From positions 1-8,318 of the forward strand of contig CALALM010000229.1 in the NCBI GenBank assembly GCA_937925565.1: a stretch of 8,318 bases of DNA. The letters run 5' to 3'. Shown one piece after another: positions 1-5,951 of this stretch. Under the pieces are notes generated by a model. The model did no database searches, had not been told where the DNA came from, and saw only the letters and a program-made list of their open reading frames with translations. The stretch's first letter is position 1. Each line of letters opens with the position of its first letter. The DNA is from an uncultured Centipeda sp. (lineage in GTDB: Bacteria; Bacillota; Negativicutes; Selenomonadales; Selenomonadaceae). The position numbers and the translations under genes are program-made.

Positions 1-1
1 T

Positions 2-256
2 GTCGAAAAGGCAAAGGAGGACGGTGGCTGGATTAACGGCGGCTTTATGGTGCTTGAGCCGACCGTTTTCAACTATCTGCGTGATGAGGATTCGTGTGTT
101 TTTGAAACGAAACCGCTCGAAACCATTGCGCAGGAAGGTGGGCTTCATGCCTACAAGCATACGGGCTTTTGGCAGTGCATGGATACGCAGCGCGATAAGA
201 TTCGACTGGAAGATCGTTGGGAGAGAGGTGATGCTCCTTGGAAACTGTGGGCGTAG
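2..256 (+). CDS. rfbF: Glucose-1-phosphate cytidylyltransferase, C-terminal part (5' truncated by window)
   Basis: The reading frame is open from the left edge and ends at TAG 254-256, giving 84 visible codons. The visible part contains GWINGGFMVLEP (about visible residues 9-20), then KPLETIAQEGGLHAYKH and GFWQCMDTQRDK, and ends DAPWKLWA. This run of motifs is the characteristic C-terminal half of RfbF-type nucleotidyltransferases, which are about 255-260 aa, so roughly 170 N-terminal residues lie outside the window. The family makes CDP-glucose from CTP and glucose-1-phosphate in the cytosol, the first step towards CDP-linked 3,6-dideoxyhexoses or related sugars of O-antigen and capsule. The next gene is a glycosyltransferase-methyltransferase, which fits a polysaccharide cluster; the usual partner dehydratase (rfbG) is not in view. 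The catalytic N-terminal region cannot be checked here. Confidence 0.9.
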   Translation, partial: VEKAKEDGGWINGGFMVLEPTVFNYLRDEDSCVFETKPLETIAQEGGLHAYKHTGFWQCMDTQRDKIRLEDRWERGDAPWKLWA

Positions 257-270
257 CTCTGGGGAGGAAA

Positions 271-294
271 ATGCAGGTCGGATATCCTGCTTAG
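271..294 (+). other. Possible 7-codon leader ORF in frame with the downstream glycosyltransferase
   Basis: In the gap between rfbF and the glycosyltransferase gene, a strong Shine-Dalgarno run (GGGGAGG, 261-267) is followed by ATG at 271. It opens the frame M-Q-V-G-Y-P-A and stops at TAG 292-294. The frame is the same as that of the ATG at 310, with five sense codons between. The SD is too far from 310 to serve it directly, and its spacing to 271 is short (3 nt). It may be a leader peptide that couples translation, the remnant of a longer N-terminus cut by an amber mutation, or chance. Short inverted repeats (GCAGG 273-277 with CCTGC 286-290; ATCCT 284-288 with AGGAT 293-297) lie within it. 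Confidence 0.3.
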
Positions 295-309
295 GATAAT
301 GAGGAAGCG

Positions 310-1677
310 ATGGCAAAGTTAAGCATTATTATCCCTGTATACAATATGAGCGCACAGATCAATCAGTGTCTGCTGACCATACGGAAAACCGTGCGCCTGC
401 CGTATGAGGTGATTATCGTCGACGATGGATCTTTCGCCAACGAGCGCGTTGTGATCCCTGCGGCGGATGATGTGTGTGTTCTCCGTACGGAAGAGCATCG
501 TGGATTCTCTCATGCAGTAAACATGGGGATTCGTGCATCCGTGGGCGAGGCCCTGCTCTTCCTACATGCGGATGTTCTAATTGCTCCACATACGGCAGAG
601 GATATGTTGGATGCACTGATCGGGGATACTGCGAGGGGGGCGGTATGTGTCGTTGCTCCGCGTACGTATGAGAGGACGCAGTATCTGCCGGATACGGATT
701 ATCATTCGTGGGAGGCTTTTGTCGCAGTAGCGGAAGATATTCGGACACGGAATAGAGAAAAGATCTTTCCTCTGATTGTTGCAGAGATGTTTGCGCTCAT
801 GGTGCGGCGTGATGTGGTTGAGGCAGCGGGATTCCTCGACGAGGCGTATTCTGTGCCGGCACTTGCGTCGTATGATTACACGGTTCGAATGACGCGTGCG
901 GGGTATGAAATCTGTGCGCTGCCAAGCGTATACATTCACCATAATGACAGTGTTCATGTACAGGATATGGAGTCGTATGAGCAGTTACGGCAACGAGAGC
1001 GTTCGCTTTTTTATTCGAAGTGGGGCGTTTCTCTCGACTATTCCTTCCAGGTACGTACGGATCTTTTTCCGATGATGGATCTGTCGCGTGAGGGGCTGCG
1101 CATTTTGGAGATTGGATGCGCCTGCGGTGCGACACTGAGAGTGATTGGAACTCGAAATCCTTCAACGCGGCTTTATGGAGTTGAGCTGAATGAGAATGCT
1201 GCTACGATTGCGGCGCCATTCGCAAAGATTCTCTCCATGAATGTGGAGCAACTCGATCCCGTTGATATTCCGGAACGATTTGATTACATCATCATGGGGG
1301 ATGTAGTTGAGCATTTGCTGGAACCGTGGACGGCAATCCACAATATGCGCGAGCTTCTCGTGCCGGGCGGGGCGATCATTGCGAGTATTCCAAATGTAGC
1401 GCATCTCAGTAATCTCTACAATGTACTCTGCGGACGCTGGACGTATGAGAATATGGGGTTGCTCGACCACACGCACTTTCGCTTTTTTACGAAATCTGAG
1501 ATCGTCAAACTGTTTGAAGGCGCAGATCTTGTCATTGATGAGATCCGAGCACAGCAACCGCCCCTTGAGGGGGATTGGAAAATCTTCCGTGAAGAGATCC
1601 TTTCCCTCCGCAGTGTTCATGTGAATCCCGAGGATTTGGATACATATCAATGGCTTTTCCGTGTGCAGCGCGCGTAG
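310..1677 (+). CDS. Two-domain protein: GT2 glycosyltransferase fused to class I SAM-dependent methyltransferase
   Basis: This is a 455-aa cytosolic protein. Residues 1 to about 230 form a GT-A family 2 glycosyltransferase: IIIPVYN at 6-12, the nucleotide-binding VDDGS at 37-41, LHADV at 85-89 in the DXD position (HAD instead of DXD, a variant seen in some GT2 branches), GFLDEAY at 174-180 and YDYTVRM at 188-194 in the acceptor-site region. Residues about 255-455 form a Rossmann methyltransferase: motif I LEIGCACGATL at 266-276, the acidic end of beta-2 VELNE at 291-295, DYIIMGDVVEHL at 325-336, VPGGAIIASIPNVAH at 351-365 and GLLDHTHFRFFT at 383-394. Such fusions probably add and O-methylate a sugar in a surface polysaccharide, but donor and acceptor cannot be told from sequence. 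ATG 310 follows AGGA (302-305) with 4 nt spacing and begins directly at the first beta strand. The gene follows rfbF by 53 nt and looks less GC-biased at third positions than birA and later genes. Confidence 0.88.
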   Translation: MAKLSIIIPVYNMSAQINQCLLTIRKTVRLPYEVIIVDDGSFANERVVIPAADDVCVLRTEEHRGFSHAVNMGIRASVGEALLFLHADVLIAPHTAEDMLDALIGDTARGAVCVVAPRTYERTQYLPDTDYHSWEAFVAVAEDIRTRNREKIFPLIVAEMFALMVRRDVVEAAGFLDEAYSVPALASYDYTVRMTRAGYEICALPSVYIHHNDSVHVQDMESYEQLRQRERSLFYSKWGVSLDYSFQVRTDLFPMMDLSREGLRILEIGCACGATLRVIGTRNPSTRLYGVELNENAATIAAPFAKILSMNVEQLDPVDIPERFDYIIMGDVVEHLLEPWTAIHNMRELLVPGGAIIASIPNVAHLSNLYNVLCGRWTYENMGLLDHTHFRFFTKSEIVKLFEGADLVIDEIRAQQPPLEGDWKIFREEILSLRSVHVNPEDLDTYQWLFRVQRA

Positions 1678-1704
1678 AAAGTTTATTTATATTTTTGTGG
1701 CGGG

Positions 1705-1746
1705 AAGCCGTTATCTGCGCTATAATGGGGCGGATAACGGCTTTTT
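1705..1746 (+). terminator. Intrinsic terminator after the polysaccharide cluster
   Basis: The arms AAGCCGTTATC (1705-1715) and GATAACGGCTT (1733-1743) are perfect reverse complements of 11 bp. They extend inward by T-G, G-C and C-G pairs (1716-1718 with 1730-1732), leaving an 11-nt loop. Five T (1742-1746) follow directly, partly shared with the stem. It lies 28 nt after the stop of the glycosyltransferase-methyltransferase gene and only 4 nt before the birA Shine-Dalgarno (1751-1755). The dyad could also act as a DNA operator, since its centre falls in a TATAAT hexamer. Confidence 0.75.
1721..1726 (+). promoter_or_regulatory. Candidate -10 box for the birA operon, inside the terminator hairpin
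   Basis: A perfect TATAAT lies in and beside the loop of the terminator dyad, 36 nt upstream of the birA ATG. Initiation would fall about 1733, leaving a leader of roughly 30 nt with the birA RBS. There is no good -35 at 16-18 nt; the nearest match, TTGTGG (1695-1700), has a 20-nt spacer. The promoter is therefore plausible but weak, perhaps needing an activator or open to repression by a protein bound to the flanking arms. Confidence 0.4.
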
Positions 1747-1750
1747 GATC

Positions 1751-1755
1751 GGAGG
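1751..1755 (+). promoter_or_regulatory. Ribosome-binding site that decides the birA start
   Basis: GGAGG lies 6 nt before ATG 1762 and only 3 nt before the in-frame GTG at 1759. The spacing favours ATG 1762, which shortens the longest possible frame by one residue. An ATG at 1757 is out of frame and runs straight into TGA. Confidence 0.75.
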
Positions 1756-1761
1756 TATGTG

Positions 1762-2733
1762 ATGAGCGGGGACGTGTTGGAGCTTCTGCGGACAGCGGGC
1801 GGTTATATCTCCGGTGAAAAGATGGCGGAGCGGCTCGGTGTGACACGCGCGGCGGTGTGGAAGAAGATCGCGGCACTGCGCGATGCGGGCTATGATATCT
1901 CGAGTGCACCGCGCAGCGGATATGTTCTGCGCTCGACGCCGGATCGCCTGATCGAGGCGGAGATCGCGCAGGAGCTCGATACGCAGCTCATCGGGCGAAA
2001 GATCATCGCCTATGATGCGGTGGACTCGACCAATCTTGTGCTCAAAGACCTTGCGCGTGAGGGGGCAGAGGATGGTACCGTTGTCGTTGCCGACAGTCAA
2101 GGAACGGGACGAGGGCGCATGGAGCGCGCGTTCTTCTCGCCGCCCGGCAAGGGCATCTGGGTGAGCATCCTCCTGCGTCCGACGTTCCTGCCGCAGGATG
2201 CGCCAAAGTGCACACTGATGGCGGCGGTGGCAGTTGCGCGCGCGATGGAGCGGTTCGGTCTGCGCGCGGCGATCAAGTGGCCGAACGACATTATGCACGA
2301 CGGGCGCAAACTGGTCGGAATCTTGACGGAGATGAGCGCGGAGATGGATCGCGTGAACTACGTTGTGATCGGCATCGGCATCAACGTGAACATTGCAAAT
2401 GAGGATTTTCCTGAGGAACTGCGGTCGGTTGCGACCTCGCTGATGCAGATGAAGGGCGAGCCGCTGCCGCGCGTGGCATTTTTGCAAGAGCTCCTGCGCG
2501 CACTCGACGAGCTCTATGCGGATGTGCAGCAGCAGGGCTTTGCGCCCGTGCTCGCGGCGTGGCGGGACTATGCGGTGACACTCGGCCAGATCGTCCGCGT
2601 GATTGCGCCTGCGGGCGAGGAGTTCGAGGGCGTTGCGGCGGATATTGATGAGGAGGGGGCGCTCCTGATTGATACAGAGGCTGGGAGAAGGCGTGTGTTG
2701 GCGGGGGATGTGTCCATCCGCCCGAAGAAATAG
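1762..2733 (+). CDS. birA: Bifunctional biotin-[acetyl-CoA-carboxylase] ligase / biotin-dependent repressor
   Basis: The 323-aa product matches the size of bifunctional BirA (about 320-325 aa). Residues about 3-60 are a winged helix-turn-helix with YISGEKMAERLGVTRAAVWK (15-34) and a wing ending SGYVLRS (52-58). The central ligase domain has DSTNLVLKDLA (88-98), the ATP/biotinyl-AMP loop GTGRGRM (114-120), GKGIWVSILLRP (129-140), the biotin-site KWPNDIM (172-178) and VIGIGINVN (202-210). The C-terminal part, about 273-323, is the SH3-like domain. It activates biotin with ATP and attaches it to the carrier lysine of biotin carboxylases; with its HTH it should also repress biotin synthesis or uptake genes. 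It is the first gene of the operon, 15 nt before coaX. The loop reads GRGRM-ER rather than the common GRGR-x-GR, a small divergence that leaves the GRGR core intact. Confidence 0.95.
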   Translation: MSGDVLELLRTAGGYISGEKMAERLGVTRAAVWKKIAALRDAGYDISSAPRSGYVLRSTPDRLIEAEIAQELDTQLIGRKIIAYDAVDSTNLVLKDLAREGAEDGTVVVADSQGTGRGRMERAFFSPPGKGIWVSILLRPTFLPQDAPKCTLMAAVAVARAMERFGLRAAIKWPNDIMHDGRKLVGILTEMSAEMDRVNYVVIGIGINVNIANEDFPEELRSVATSLMQMKGEPLPRVAFLQELLRALDELYADVQQQGFAPVLAAWRDYAVTLGQIVRVIAPAGEEFEGVAADIDEEGALLIDTEAGRRRVLAGDVSIRPKK

Positions 2734-2736
2734 TAC

Positions 2737-2741
2737 GGAGG
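2737..2741 (+). promoter_or_regulatory. Ribosome-binding site that fixes the TTG start of coaX
   Basis: GGAGG, continuing into GAAAG, lies 7 nt before TTG 2749 in the 15-nt gap after birA. No ATG is available near the conserved start of the protein (LLVLDIGNSN), so this site supports the TTG. Confidence 0.8.
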
Positions 2742-2748
2742 AAAGAAC

Positions 2749-3516
2749 TTGCTGCTAGTACTGGACATCGGCAACAGCAATATCGTCATGGGCGCGTATG
2801 AGGGGAAAAAACTTCTGCGGCATTGGCGCATCTCGACAGATCGGCAGAAGACGGGCGACGAGTATGGAATCCTTTTCAATGAATTGTTCCGTTATCAGGG
2901 CATTCAGATGTCGGACATTCATGCGATCATCATCTCCTCGGTCGTGCCGCCGCTTGTCGTGCCCATGCGGAAGATGTGCGAGCGCTACTTCCGCATCCGC
3001 CCGCTGATCGTAGGCCCCGGCATACGAACCGGGATACGCCTGAACTATGAAAATCCGCGCGCAATCGGCGCCGACCGCATTGTGAATGTCATCGGCGCGC
3101 ACGAGCAGTACGGCGGACCGCTCATTGTCATCGACATTGGGACGGCGACGACGTTCGACATTGTGGCGGAGAACGGGGATTTCCTCGGCGGTGTCATCGC
3201 GCCGGGACTTGGATCGAGTGCCGAAGCGCTCTTTCAGCGGGCGGCGCAGCTGCCGCGCATCGAGCTTGTGCCGCCGAAGACGGTCGTCTGCCGCAGCACA
3301 ATACAGGGGATGCAGGCGGGCATCATCTACGGCTATGTCGGGCAGATCGACGAGATTGTGCGCCGCGTCAAGGCAGAGCTCGCGATGGAAATGAAGGTGG
3401 TCGCAACGGGCGGCTTTGCCCGCATGGTGGCAAAGGAGTCGCAGACGATTGACAAGGTCGATCACTTCCTGACACTTACGGGACTGCGCGTCCTCTACGA
3501 GCGGAATCAGCCGTGA
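2749..3516 (+). CDS. coaX: Type III pantothenate kinase
   Basis: The 255-aa product is the normal length for CoaX. It carries the N-terminal phosphate-binding LDIGNSN (5-11), TGDEYG at 35-40, the pantothenate/catalytic region NPRAIGADR (102-110, with the presumed catalytic Asp at 109), the second ASKHA-fold motif DIGTATTFD (129-137), GGVIAPGL (147-154) and VVATGGFA (217-224). It phosphorylates pantothenate with ATP, the first step of coenzyme A synthesis in the cytosol. Type III enzymes need a monovalent cation and are not feedback-inhibited by CoA. The start is TTG, with the conserved motif beginning at residue 5 and a strong RBS upstream. It lies between birA and dusB, a linkage common in Firmicutes, and its stop overlaps the dusB start, so the two are probably translationally coupled. 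Confidence 0.95.
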   Translation: MLLVLDIGNSNIVMGAYEGKKLLRHWRISTDRQKTGDEYGILFNELFRYQGIQMSDIHAIIISSVVPPLVVPMRKMCERYFRIRPLIVGPGIRTGIRLNYENPRAIGADRIVNVIGAHEQYGGPLIVIDIGTATTFDIVAENGDFLGGVIAPGLGSSAEALFQRAAQLPRIELVPPKTVVCRSTIQGMQAGIIYGYVGQIDEIVRRVKAELAMEMKVVATGGFARMVAKESQTIDKVDHFLTLTGLRVLYERNQP

Positions 3517-4484
3517 AACCGATGAAAATAGGCGCGTTCACGTTTGATGATCCCGTCTTTCTTGCGCCGATGGCGGGTGTGACGGATCGCGCGTACCGCA
3601 TCATCGCGCACGACATGGGCTGTCCGCTCGCGTTTGCGGAGATGGTGAGCAGTCAGGGCATTCACTACCGCAATGAGCACACGATGAAAATGCTCCAAAC
3701 GGAGCCGGAGGAACGCCCAATCGCAATGCAGATCTTCGCAAAGTCGGCGGAGATGGCGGCAGAGGCGGCCGCCTACATCGAGGAGATCGGCACGGCGGAT
3801 ATTCTCGACTTCAACATGGGCTGTCCCGCGCCGAAGGTCGTGAAGAACGGTGAGGGCTCGGCTCTGATGTGTGAGCCGAAAAAGGCGGAGGAGATCCTTA
3901 CGGCGATTCGCCGTGCGACGAAGCTGCCGTTCACGGTGAAGATGCGGCTCGGCTGGGACGATACCTCGCGCAACGCCGTGGAGATTGCGCGGATGGCGGA
4001 GGCGGTCGGCGTGGATGCCGTCGCCGTGCACGGGCGTACGCGCGCGCAGTTCTACAGTGGCAATGCGGACTATGCGGCGATCGCTGAGGTGAAACGCGCC
4101 GTGCAAATTCCCGTGATCGTGAGCGGCGATGTGCGCCGCCCCGCCGATCTTGCGCGTGCACTCGACATTACGGGCGCGGATGCAGTGATGATCGGGCGTG
4201 GAGCACAGGGGAATCCGTGGATTTTCCCGCAGCTCATCCACTGGCTGCGCACGGGGGAAGAACTTCCCCCGCCGACGCTGACGGAGCGTGCACAGGTGAT
4301 TCTGCGGCACCTCGACCTGCTCGTGCACTACAAGGGCGAGTATGTCGGCATCCGTGAGATGCGAAAGCATGCGGCGTGGTACACACGCGGGCTCTCGGGC
4401 AGCGCGGAGCTGCGTGAGCGATTTAACCGCTCGGCATCAAAGGATGAATTTATAAATATTCTGCGTGATGCGTGGGAACGATAG
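3513..4484 (+). CDS. dusB: tRNA-dihydrouridine synthase, DusB type
   Basis: The 323-aa product is an FMN TIM-barrel protein of usual Dus length. Motifs are PVFLAPMAGVTDRAYR (14-29, FMN phosphate region), MQIFAKS (72-78), NMGCPAPKVVKNGEGSAL (101-118, catalytic Cys 104), TVKMRLGWDD (141-150), VAVHGRTRAQFYSG (170-183, with the conserved HGRT), VIVSGDV (201-207) and DAVMIGRGAQGNPWIF (223-238). The C-terminal helical tRNA-binding domain covers about 255-323. It reduces uridines in the tRNA D-loop using NADPH and FMN. The GTG at 3513 overlaps the coaX TGA in the arrangement GTGA, suggesting translational coupling. An ATG at 3522 would give MKIGAFTF, a typical DusB N-terminus, and is a real alternative; neither has a strong RBS. 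Confidence 0.93.
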   Translation: MKPMKIGAFTFDDPVFLAPMAGVTDRAYRIIAHDMGCPLAFAEMVSSQGIHYRNEHTMKMLQTEPEERPIAMQIFAKSAEMAAEAAAYIEEIGTADILDFNMGCPAPKVVKNGEGSALMCEPKKAEEILTAIRRATKLPFTVKMRLGWDDTSRNAVEIARMAEAVGVDAVAVHGRTRAQFYSGNADYAAIAEVKRAVQIPVIVSGDVRRPADLARALDITGADAVMIGRGAQGNPWIFPQLIHWLRTGEELPPPTLTERAQVILRHLDLLVHYKGEYVGIREMRKHAAWYTRGLSGSAELRERFNRSASKDEFINILRDAWER

Positions 4485-4496
4485 AAAGGGATATAT

Positions 4497-5885
4497 ATGA
4501 GTGACGATAAGAAGACTTCGGTCTGGTTGAAGTATACGCCGGAGGAGCGCGCAGCAGTAGATGAATTTGCACGCGGCTACATTGACTTTCTCTCGGACTG
4601 CAAGACCGAGCGCGAGAGCGTAACGGAGGCGGTACGTCTGGCGCAGACGGCGGGCTACCGCGACTTTGCAGACGTGATTGCGGCGGGCACCAAGCTCAAG
4701 GCGGGCGACAAGGTCTATGCCGTCAATATGAAGAAGGCGATCGTCCTCTTCCATATCGGGACGGAGCCGATGGAGCACGGCATGAACATCCTCGGCGCGC
4801 ACATCGACACCTGCCGCCTTGATGTGAAGCAGACCCCGCTGTACGAGGATAACGGGCTTGCCTATTTCGATACGCATTACTACGGCGGCATCAAGAAGTA
4901 TCAGTGGGTGACGATTCCGCTTGCCCTGCACGGCGTCGTCGTGAAGAAGGACGGCACGGTTGTGGAGATCACGCTTGGAGAAAAGGCGGACGATCCCGTT
5001 TTCTGTGTGACCGACCTGCTCATCCATCTCTCGCAGGAACAGCTTGAGAAAAAGGCGTCGAAGGTCATTGAGGGCGAGAAGCTGGATGTCCTCATCGGCG
5101 GTTATCCACTGAAAAAAGACGATAAGGAATCCGTCAAGGACGGTATCCTCGCACTCCTCAAGGAACATTACGATATTGCTGAGGAGGACTTTAACTCGGC
5201 GGAGCTGACCCTTGTTCCGGCGGGGCGTGCGCGGGAGCTTGGCTTTGATCGCAGCATGGTGCTCGGCTACGGGCAGGATGACCGCGTCTGCTCCTATACC
5301 GCACTCCGCTCCATGCTTGAGACAGATATGCCAAAGCGCACGGCGTGCTGTCTCCTCGTGGACAAGGAGGAGATCGGCAGTGTTGGTGCAACAGGCATGC
5401 ATTCGCGTTTCTTTGAGAACATGGTCGCGGAACTGCTCTCCGCCTGCGGGCAGTATACGGAGCTTGCGCTTCGCCGCACGCTTGCGCACTCGAAGATGCT
5501 CTCCTCGGATGTGTCGAGTGCGTACGATGGGCTCTATGCAGACGCATTCGAGAAGAAGAACGTCGCCTACCTCGGGCGCGGCATGGTGTTCAACAAGTTC
5601 ACGGGTGCGCGCGGAAAGTCCGGCTCGAGCGATGCGAGTGCGGAGTATCTCGGGCAGCTGCGCGGCATGATGGATGCGAACGGCGTCAGCTATCAGCTTG
5701 CGGAACTCGGTCGCGTCGATCTCGGCGGGGGCGGTACGATCGCCTACATCATGGCGCGCTACGGCATGGACGTGATCGACAACGGTGTCGCCGTGATGAG
5801 CATGCACGCGCCGTGGGAGGTCACGAGCAAGGCTGACATCTATGAGATGAAGAAGGGCTACGATGTGTTTTTGCGGAATGCGTGA
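4497..5885 (+). CDS. M18-family zinc aminopeptidase (aminopeptidase I type)
   Basis: The 462-aa product shows the M18 layout. Metal and catalytic motifs are GAHIDTCRLD (100-109, His 102 as zinc ligand and Asp 104), GYGQDDRVCSYTAL (257-270, bridging Asp in DD 261-262), VDKEEIGSVGATG (288-300, catalytic and ligand Glu 291/292), SSDVSSAYD (336-344, Asp 338) and SMHAPWE (435-441, ligand His 437). All expected ligands are present, so it should be active. M18 enzymes are cytosolic dodecamers that remove N-terminal residues, often acidic or hydrophobic ones, in peptide turnover. There is no signal peptide. ATG 4497 follows AAAGGG (4485-4490) with 6 nt spacing. It lies 12 nt after dusB and is the last gene before an intrinsic terminator. 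In many Firmicutes greA and lysS follow dusB, so this neighbour may be lineage-specific. Confidence 0.93.
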   Translation: MSDDKKTSVWLKYTPEERAAVDEFARGYIDFLSDCKTERESVTEAVRLAQTAGYRDFADVIAAGTKLKAGDKVYAVNMKKAIVLFHIGTEPMEHGMNILGAHIDTCRLDVKQTPLYEDNGLAYFDTHYYGGIKKYQWVTIPLALHGVVVKKDGTVVEITLGEKADDPVFCVTDLLIHLSQEQLEKKASKVIEGEKLDVLIGGYPLKKDDKESVKDGILALLKEHYDIAEEDFNSAELTLVPAGRARELGFDRSMVLGYGQDDRVCSYTALRSMLETDMPKRTACCLLVDKEEIGSVGATGMHSRFFENMVAELLSACGQYTELALRRTLAHSKMLSSDVSSAYDGLYADAFEKKNVAYLGRGMVFNKFTGARGKSGSSDASAEYLGQLRGMMDANGVSYQLAELGRVDLGGGGTIAYIMARYGMDVIDNGVAVMSMHAPWEVTSKADIYEMKKGYDVFLRNA

Positions 5886-5899
5886 GTAATGGGTGAAAC

Positions 5900-5936
5900 G
5901 CCCCTGCTGCTTACGGTGGCAGGGGTATTTGTTTTT
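5900..5936 (+). terminator. Intrinsic terminator after the birA-coaX-dusB-aminopeptidase operon
   Basis: The arms CCCCTGC (5901-5907) and GCAGGGG (5919-5925) pair perfectly. TGC (5908-5910) and GTG (5916-5918) extend the stem with two wobble pairs and a C-G, leaving the 5-nt loop TTACG. An outer G-T wobble (5900/5926) can add one pair. The T-rich tract TATTTGTTTTT follows (5926-5936). It starts 14 nt after the aminopeptidase stop. Confidence 0.85.
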
Positions 5937-5938
5937 GG

Positions 5939-5945
5939 AAAGGAG
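5939..5945 (+). promoter_or_regulatory. Ribosome-binding site that decides the aminotransferase start
   Basis: AAAGGAG lies 6 nt before ATG 5952. The frame stays open upstream to an ATG at 5889, but that extension would translate the terminator hairpin into 21 residues unlike any aminotransferase N-terminus, and it has no matching RBS. ATG 5952 is therefore preferred. Confidence 0.85.
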
Positions 5946-5951
5946 CATACC

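Noticed and set aside
24..299. 91-aa open frame on the + strand overlapping the rfbF end
   Set aside because: It is in another frame than the rfbF motifs and has no recognisable domain.
1720..2487. 255-aa open frame on the - strand opposite birA
   Set aside because: It is a shadow of birA: Arg/His-rich, no motif, no RBS.
3507..4370. 287-aa open frame on the - strand opposite dusB
   Set aside because: It is a shadow of dusB with His/Arg-rich low-information sequence.
5889..5951. 21-residue N-terminal extension of the aminotransferase from ATG 5889
   Set aside because: It would translate the terminator hairpin and lacks an RBS, whereas ATG 5952 has a well-spaced AAAGGAG.
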